In this document: piece after piece, positions 58,963-64,000 of the stretch
How the letters are laid out: each line of letters starts with the position of its first letter
Numbering within the stretch: the first letter of the stretch is position 1
DNA from: Streptomyces griseus
GTDB lineage: Bacteria; Actinomycetota; Actinomycetes; Streptomycetales; Streptomycetaceae
Assembly: GCF_001715295.1 (NCBI RefSeq)
Contig: NZ_MDKB01000001.1
Location: 589,536 to 653,535 of the forward strand
Length of the DNA: 64,000 nt
Direction: 5' to 3'
Notes under the pieces: model-generated
Told to the model about the DNA's origin: nothing
Database searches by the model: none
Seen by the model: only the letters and a program-made list of their open reading frames with translations
Program-made: the position numbers and the translations under genes

Positions 58963-60522
58963 TCAGCGGCCGGTCTGCAGCGCCGCCCAGGTGCCGGCTC
59001 CCACGCTGCCGTCGACCGTGAGGCCGCGCGCCTTCTGGTACGCGCGGACGGCCGTGTCCGTCGCGGAGCCGAACGTCCCGTCGACGGCGACCGTCGATCC
59101 GAGCGCGGCTGTCAGCGCACGCTGCAGCCGTTTCACCGCCTCACCCGTGCTGCCCTTGGCGAGGGCCGGGGTGGTGCCCGCCGAGAGCAGGGCGGTCCAC
59201 GTCCTGGGGCCGACCGTGCCGTCGGCGGTCAGCCCGCGGGCCGTTTGGAAGGCCTGTACGGCGCTCTTCGTCGCCGGACCGAAGACGCCGTCGACGGCGC
59301 CCGCCTCGTACCCCTGGGTGTCGAGCAGCTGCTGCACGGCCCTGACCTGCGTGCCCGTCGAGCCCGACTGCTGGGTCGCGTACGAGGCGAAGGTCAGACC
59401 GTCGCTCTCGCTCCCGCCGCCCCCCGTTCCGGTGCCGGTGACGAGCTGCATGTAGGCCGTCCAGTTCCAGTGGGCGCCCGGATCGGTGTGGTCGTTCCCC
59501 GGGGCCTCGCTGTGCCCGATGATGTGGGACCGGTCCTTCGGGATGCCGTACCGGTCGCAGAGGTGGGCGGTCAGCGCCGCCGAGGAGCGGTACATGGTGT
59601 CGGTGAACCACGACGGGTCGTCGATGAAGCCCTCGTGCTCGATGCCGAGCGACGAGGCGTTGGCACTCCTGGCGTGGTACGCGGTGTCCTTGTCCCGCAC
59701 CATCTGGGTGATCTCACCGTCCGAGGACCGGACGACGTAGTGGGAGCTGACCTGGGACGCGGCGTTCTGGAACCAGCTGATCGTGCCGGCGTACGAGCCC
59801 TGCATGACGTGGATGACGACCTTGTCGACCGTCGCCGTCCGGCCCGTCGCGTAGTTGGCGGAGGCCGCGGGAACCCAGAGGGCCGAGGGGTAGTCGGGGC
59901 TCGGGGCGGTCACCTGGGCGATGGCCAGGTCGCCCTTCTCCGGGGCGACGGGGCGGGAGGGCACCGAGATCCGTTCGCCGCCGCGTACCGTCGTGCGCAG
60001 GCCTTCGGCCAGGAAGGCGTAGACGGTGTCCGCGTAGAGCGCGGCGACCGGCCCCCGCGCCCCGCTGTAGCGCGCGACGGCCGGATACCAGGCGTCGATG
60101 TCCCGGCGCTCGGCCCCGTCCAGGCCGAGTGCGTCGGCGTGGCTGCGCAGGACGGCCGCGCCGCCCAGGATGTTGGCCTCGGTGTCCTGACGCAGATCGG
60201 CCGCGGACTCGCCCGTCAGCTCGGCGGCCTTCTCCAGGGAGTGGTTGACCGGGTTGCTCACGAGGTGCATCACGCCGTACCCGTTCGCCTGGCTGGGGCG
60301 CCCGGCGTGTCCGTCCAGATGTGTCTCGCCGTAGCCGACGGCGGCGAGCAGATCGCGCGGGACGCCGAACCTCTCGGCCGCGCGGTCGAAGGCCTGGTTC
60401 ATGGGCCGGGGGAGGGCGGGCGCGGCGGGGGCCGGCCGTCCGGCGGCGACGAGGGCGGTGACGGCGAGGGCCGTCAGGACTGCTGCGCGTCTTGCGGTGT
60501 GGCCGGCGGGGCGTCGGGGCAT
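58963..60522 (-). CDS. Secreted N-acetylmuramoyl-L-alanine amidase with two peptidoglycan-binding domains
   Basis: A 519-residue exported hydrolase. Signal peptide to about residue 34. An Amidase_2 (T7-lysozyme-like) domain covers about residues 220-375, with zinc ligands in VVIHVMQG and GHSEAPGNDHTDPGAHWNW and the conserved YHA. Two PG_binding_1 domains follow (LLDTQGYEAGAVDGVFGPATKSAVQAFQ and LTAALGSTVAVDGTFGSATDTAVRAYQ). The first 200 residues are helical with a lytic-transglycosylase-like flavour (GYGETHLDGH). AGGAG precedes ATG 60522. Confidence 0.94.
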   Translation of the reverse strand: MPRRPAGHTARRAAVLTALAVTALVAAGRPAPAAPALPRPMNQAFDRAAERFGVPRDLLAAVGYGETHLDGHAGRPSQANGYGVMHLVSNPVNHSLEKAAELTGESAADLRQDTEANILGGAAVLRSHADALGLDGAERRDIDAWYPAVARYSGARGPVAALYADTVYAFLAEGLRTTVRGGERISVPSRPVAPEKGDLAIAQVTAPSPDYPSALWVPAASANYATGRTATVDKVVIHVMQGSYAGTISWFQNAASQVSSHYVVRSSDGEITQMVRDKDTAYHARSANASSLGIEHEGFIDDPSWFTDTMYRSSAALTAHLCDRYGIPKDRSHIIGHSEAPGNDHTDPGAHWNWTAYMQLVTGTGTGGGGSESDGLTFASYATQQSGSTGTQVRAVQQLLDTQGYEAGAVDGVFGPATKSAVQAFQTARGLTADGTVGPRTWTALLSAGTTPALAKGSTGEAVKRLQRALTAALGSTVAVDGTFGSATDTAVRAYQKARGLTVDGSVGAGTWAALQTGR

Positions 60523-60737
60523 ACCTGCTCCTGGTCCGTGGGGGGAGAGGAAGACCCCGGGCCCGGTGGGGTGGGCCGAGGGCCGTCGAGCGCGCCCAGG
60601 CTATCCAGCCCGCCCGGGTCCGACAACGGCGCCTCGCTGGCATCAACTTGCCTTCACTCCAATGGAGTTGCGGCCATCGAGGGACCCTTTCGGGCTGCCG
60701 CCGCCCTCGGTGCGGAGGGCGGCGGGTCACGCTCATG

Positions 60738-61484
60738 TCACCAGCGGTCCCGATGGATGACGTCGGCCACGGGCCGGCGCCGGACCGGACCGAAGTTGCC
60801 CTGCGGCCACCCCACCGGGACGGCGGCGAAGGTGTGGGTGTCGGCGGGTATGCCGAGCACCTCCTTCCACTCCTGCTCCAGCATCAGGTGCCAGATGGTG
60901 ATGTTGGCGGCGAGCCCCAGGGCCCGGGCCGCGAGCAGGATGTTCTGGACGCCCGGATAGACGCAGGAGCCCTCCGCGAGTGCCTGGAAGCGCGTCTGCG
61001 TGCTCGTCATGTGCTCGATCCCCGCCGGGCCGAGGGCCTGGGCGTAGACCTGCAGGCCCTCCTCGTCGAACCGGGGCTCGGGGAACTTGTAGCAGGGGAT
61101 GATCAGGGCCGGGGTGTCCGCGAAGTGGTCCCGCTGGTATTCGATGGCCGCGACCATCCGCCCGTACGCCGCGTCGTCCATGCCCTTCGGCGCGTGCTTC
61201 CCGGTCGTCGCCAGGTAGGCGTCCACGCACCGCTTCCACAGCGGGGCCAGGCGGGCCATCGTCTCGCGGCCGGTGACGACCACGTACTCGTAACACTGCA
61301 TGTTGCCGCCGCTGGGTCCCCAGACGGCTGCCTGTATCAGCTGATCGAGCGTCTCCTCCGGCACGGGGTCCGGCTTGAGGCGGCGCATGGCGCGCATGGT
61401 GGACATGGTCGCGAAGAGGCCGGGCCCGTCGAGCGGGGGCCCTCCGGCCGCGGACGTGCCGGCCTGAACGGTTTCGAAGGTCAT
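60738..61484 (-). CDS. Nitroreductase-family protein
   Basis: A 248-residue FMN-dependent oxidoreductase. STMRAMRRLKPDPVPEETLDQLIQAAVWGPSGGNMQCYEYVVVTG is the usual flavin-binding opening, and GVQNILLAARALGLAANIT with the VPVGWPQG ending is typical. Possible actions are reduction of nitro compounds, quinones or enones; the natural substrate is unknown. Divergent from the acyl carrier cluster, 330 bases away. Confidence 0.9.
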   Translation of the reverse strand: MTFETVQAGTSAAGGPPLDGPGLFATMSTMRAMRRLKPDPVPEETLDQLIQAAVWGPSGGNMQCYEYVVVTGRETMARLAPLWKRCVDAYLATTGKHAPKGMDDAAYGRMVAAIEYQRDHFADTPALIIPCYKFPEPRFDEEGLQVYAQALGPAGIEHMTSTQTRFQALAEGSCVYPGVQNILLAARALGLAANITIWHLMLEQEWKEVLGIPADTHTFAAVPVGWPQGNFGPVRRRPVADVIHRDRW

Positions 61485-61814
61485 GATCGCGGAGTGTACG
61501 GCTCAAGCCCGGGCCCCGGCAGTCCCGTTGGGCGCCGGAGCACGGCGTGCGCCGACGCCGCCGGCGCCACGCCGCCGTCACGGTCCTCGCGGCACGGCGC
61601 CGGGCCACGTGCGGTACACGCCGGGTCGTCCGCCGCCAGGACCCGCCGGATTCGCACACCTGCCCGTCCCCCCTCCTCACGGGGGAACGAGGGCCCGGAA
61701 TCCGGCCGCGAAGGCGTATAAAGGGTCCCTCCCGAGCAGCCGGCGTCCCCCGATGGCCATCTCACCCACCACGCGGCCGGCGTCACCGCGTACCGAGAGC
61801 GGAGGAGCGTCCCC
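61485..61814. promoter_or_regulatory. Divergent gap between the nitroreductase and the acyl carrier cluster
   Basis: 330 bases without a supported gene. The only AT-rich hexamer is TATAAA at 61717-61722, a possible -10 for the ACP gene, but no good -35 stands at the right distance. Confidence 0.4.
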
Positions 61815-62048
61815 ATGAGCACCTCGGAAGAGATCAGCGCCTTGCTCGTCACCAGGTTCGGGACCGATCCCGATGCCATCCGGCCCGAGGTACCGCTCCG
61901 TCAGCTGCGGCTGGACTCACTCGCCCTGGAGGAGCTGCGGCTGCTCATCGAGGACCGGATGGACATCGACCTGGAGGACGTCGTCCTCTCCTCGCGCGAC
62001 ACGGTCGGCCGGCTCGTCGCGGCCGTGAGCAGCAAGGCCGGCGCGTGA
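61815..62048 (+). CDS. Acyl carrier protein
   Basis: A 77-residue ACP. The phosphopantetheine attachment site is Ser35 in LRLDSLALEELRLLIED, within the DSL motif, flanked by the acidic second helix. The modification would be done by a Sfp/AcpS-type transferase elsewhere. GGAGGAG stands before the ATG, and the stop overlaps the ketosynthase start (GTGA), so the two are translated together. It is unlike the housekeeping fatty-acid ACP in its N-terminal half. Confidence 0.93.
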   Translation: MSTSEEISALLVTRFGTDPDAIRPEVPLRQLRLDSLALEELRLLIEDRMDIDLEDVVLSSRDTVGRLVAAVSSKAGA

Positions 62049-63319
62049 GCGGCCGGGGGCCGTCCACGCGCACCCTCACGCCCCCGGGCATCGAGCCGTT
62101 CGACGCGGCGGTCACCGGGATCGGCCTGGTCACGGCGGCGGGAGTGGGAGCCCGGGCGGCCTGGGACGGGGTGTGCGACGCGACCGCCGCCCCGAGCGTC
62201 CTGCACCGGAAGGAACTGGCCGGGCTCCCCTGTGACTTCATGTACACCATCACCGGACTCGACACCGACGCCGCCCTCGGCGTCGCCGCCCTGCGTCTGA
62301 TGGACCGCTTCTCGCAGCTCGCCGTGATCGCCGCCCGCGAGGCCGTCGCCGACGCCGGACTCGACCCCGCGGTCTGGGACAGCGGCCGGGTCGCCGTCGT
62401 CATCGGTTCCGCCCACGGCGGACTGCCCTTCTACGACGCCCAGCACGCCGCGCTCACCGAGCGCGGCGCCCGCCGCGTCTCCCCGAAGCTCGCCCCGCTG
62501 ACCGTCGTCAACGGGGCCGCCAGCAGCGTCGCGATGGACCTGGGCGTCCACGGACCGAGCCAGGCCGTCTCCACGGCCTGCTCCTCGGGCACCGTCGCCA
62601 TCGGCACCGCCCACCAGATGCTGCGCGCCGGTGCGTGCGACATCGTCGTCGCCGGCGGCGCCGAATCGGTCTGCTCCCGGCTGCTGATCGCCAGCGCCTG
62701 CCAGATGCGGGCGGTCTCCACCCGGCGCGACGACCCGCAGGCGGCCTGCCGCCCCTTCGACACGCACCGCGACGGCTTCGTCGTCGGGGAGGGCGCCGGA
62801 CTCCTCGTCATGGAGCGCCCCGAGCACGCCCGCGCCCGCGGGGCCACCGTCCGTGCCCGCGTCACGGGCTACGGGGCGTCCAGCGACGCCCACTCCGCCG
62901 TAGCCCCCGACCCCGACGGCCTCGGCATCGAACGGGCGCTGCGCACCGCCCTGGCCGACGCGGGCGTCGACGGGGCGGAGGTCGGGCACGTGAACGCCCA
63001 CGGCACCTCGACCGTCGCCAACGACCTCATCGAGGCGACCATGCTGCGGCGCGTCCTCGGCGAGCAGCCGCTCGTCACCTCCACCAAGGCGATGACCGGG
63101 CACACCCTCGGCGCCGCCGGCGGCATCGAGGCGGCGCTGACCGTACTGGCGCTCCAGCACCAGCTGGTACCGCCGACCGTCAACCTCGACGCGCCCGACC
63201 CCGGCATCCCCGTCGAGGTGGTCACCAAGGAGGCCAGGCGGAGCACGTTCGACCACGCGGTCAAGACCTCGCTCGGGTTCGGCGGCCACAACGCGGCACT
63301 CGTGCTCAGCAGGGCCTGA
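62045..63319 (+). CDS. Beta-ketoacyl-ACP synthase (KAS II-type ketosynthase)
   Basis: A 424-residue condensing enzyme with a full Cys-His-His triad: Cys179 in STACSSGT, His in NAHGTST and His in MTGHTLGAAGG. The FVVGEGAGLLVME and GFGGHNAAL elements are typical of FabF-like enzymes. It elongates an acyl-ACP with a malonyl unit, using the ACP encoded just upstream. The cluster setting, rather than a fab operon, suggests a specialised lipid or small polyketide. Confidence 0.94.
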   Translation: MSGRGPSTRTLTPPGIEPFDAAVTGIGLVTAAGVGARAAWDGVCDATAAPSVLHRKELAGLPCDFMYTITGLDTDAALGVAALRLMDRFSQLAVIAAREAVADAGLDPAVWDSGRVAVVIGSAHGGLPFYDAQHAALTERGARRVSPKLAPLTVVNGAASSVAMDLGVHGPSQAVSTACSSGTVAIGTAHQMLRAGACDIVVAGGAESVCSRLLIASACQMRAVSTRRDDPQAACRPFDTHRDGFVVGEGAGLLVMERPEHARARGATVRARVTGYGASSDAHSAVAPDPDGLGIERALRTALADAGVDGAEVGHVNAHGTSTVANDLIEATMLRRVLGEQPLVTSTKAMTGHTLGAAGGIEAALTVLALQHQLVPPTVNLDAPDPGIPVEVVTKEARRSTFDHAVKTSLGFGGHNAALVLSRA

Positions 63320-63336
63320 GGGGAAGCGGGAGCACG

Positions 63337-64000
63337 ATGTCCGAGGAGATCATCCGCACCCTGACCGTGGAGGGACTGCGGTACGGCTACCGCGTCCTGC
63401 CACGCGCGAAGGACACCGGCGTACCCGGTACGGAACCCGTCCTCGTCCTCGGTGGAGCCCTGCAGGGCATGTTCGGCTGGCCGCAGATGGACGACCACCT
63501 GGGCCCGGTCGCCGACGTGGTGACCGCTGACCTGCCCGGCATGGGCACGGCGGACCCCCTGCCGCCCGGACCGAGCGCCTGCGTCCTGCGCGCCGCGGTC
63601 ACCGGGATCATCGACGACCTCGGCGCCCCACGGGTCAACCTGTTCGGCTTCTCCTACGGCGCCGCCATCGCCTTCGGCTGCGCGCGGCACGACCCCGGGC
63701 GCATCGCCCGACTCGTCCTCGGCGGCGTACCCGTCCACGTCGGCGAGGAACAGCGGGACTACTGGCACCGGGCGCGTCGACGGCTCGCCGAGGGCGACAC
63801 GGAGGGCTTCGCCGCGCTCGCCGCGGACGGGCTGATGTGCCTGGACCCGGAGCGGCCGGTGTACCGGGGGGAGCTGGCCAGGCGCTACGTACGGCGCTCG
63901 TTCCTGCACGCGCTCACCCACTCGGCGCACGCCGCCGACGCACTGGAGCGGGCACTGGGGGACCGGCCGGAGTTCTCCGGGGGGCTGTCGGGCGTGCCGG
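63337..64000 (+). CDS. Alpha/beta-fold hydrolase, cut by the window edge
   Basis: At least 221 residues, open to the right edge. Nucleophile elbow GFSYG with Ser106, oxyanion region VLGGALQGMFGW, and DLPGMGTADPLPPG after the second strand are typical of the hydrolase/acyltransferase fold. It starts 17 bases after the ketosynthase, with GGGAG before ATG 63337, so it is in the same operon. It may release or transfer the acyl product from the ACP. The third catalytic residue is likely beyond the edge. Confidence 0.9.
   Translation, partial: MSEEIIRTLTVEGLRYGYRVLPRAKDTGVPGTEPVLVLGGALQGMFGWPQMDDHLGPVADVVTADLPGMGTADPLPPGPSACVLRAAVTGIIDDLGAPRVNLFGFSYGAAIAFGCARHDPGRIARLVLGGVPVHVGEEQRDYWHRARRRLAEGDTEGFAALAADGLMCLDPERPVYRGELARRYVRRSFLHALTHSAHAADALERALGDRPEFSGGLSGVP

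Overview
The window is a high-GC actinobacterial chromosome segment, almost certainly Streptomyces. Coding positions are strongly GC-biased at the third base, GTG starts and ATGA/GTGA overlaps are common, and there are chaplins, rodlins, a DUF5949 protein, a FhuF-type reductase and many GntR/AraC/LysR/PucR regulators. I see no rRNA, tRNA, CRISPR, insertion sequence or prophage.

Layout from left to right. (1) 105-4392, minus strand: an assimilatory sulfate operon, sir - zinc-ribbon protein - cysH - cysC - cysD, with every junction overlapping or closely coupled. It is preceded by a 27-codon Cys-containing leader peptide not reported as a standard gene; cysN would lie beyond the left edge. (2) 4513-11037: a GNAT acetyltransferase, a GAF-domain regulator, an AidB-like acyl-CoA dehydrogenase divergent from a BrkB/YihY membrane protein, an AraC regulator and a glyoxalase-fold protein. 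(3) 11238-19008: a catabolic module around a LysR regulator, with a two-subunit CoA-transferase, 3-hydroxyacyl-CoA dehydrogenase, thiolase, MHS-family importer and MaoC hydratase. (4) 19035-32005: two neighbouring units with the look of sialic acid catabolism. The first is nanA-nanK-nanE-nanT plus a FadR-type regulator. The second is an ABC importer of the peptide/SatABCD type, a second NanA-like aldolase and a second FadR-type regulator. Both control regions carry the same palindromic core, GACRT-N3-AYGTC.

(5) 32384-36635: an aerial-surface locus with a sortase-anchored long chaplin, three tandem rodlins, a short chaplin and a small unidentified secreted protein whose 5' end and signal peptide resemble those of the chaplin. 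The three rodlin genes share an ECF-like promoter arrangement. (6) 36786-48702: DUF5949, RsgA GTPase, an Ada-AlkA fusion with an abnormal C-terminus, DUF456, a TrmB/LuxR-type regulator, a PP2C-like protein without the usual metal-binding motif, a pyruvate oxidase-type ThDP enzyme, a HATPase anti-sigma-like kinase, DUF2637 and an iron-box-controlled FhuF-type protein. (7) 48846-54773: a GntR regulator, a TPR-like protein, a PucR regulator, a 158-codon ORF that looks like the two outer ends of a deleted xanthine dehydrogenase operon fused in frame, and an NCS2 purine permease. (8) 55002-64000: a secreted subtilase, a secreted amidase, a nitroreductase, and the start of a small acyl-carrier cluster (ACP - ketosynthase - alpha/beta hydrolase) cut by the right edge.

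The most interesting points are the paired, apparently co-regulated sialic-acid-like loci, the xanthine dehydrogenase scar between its regulator and permease, the leader peptide of the sulfate operon, and the rodlin promoter motif. Functions are from motif and family recognition by eye; nothing was searched.
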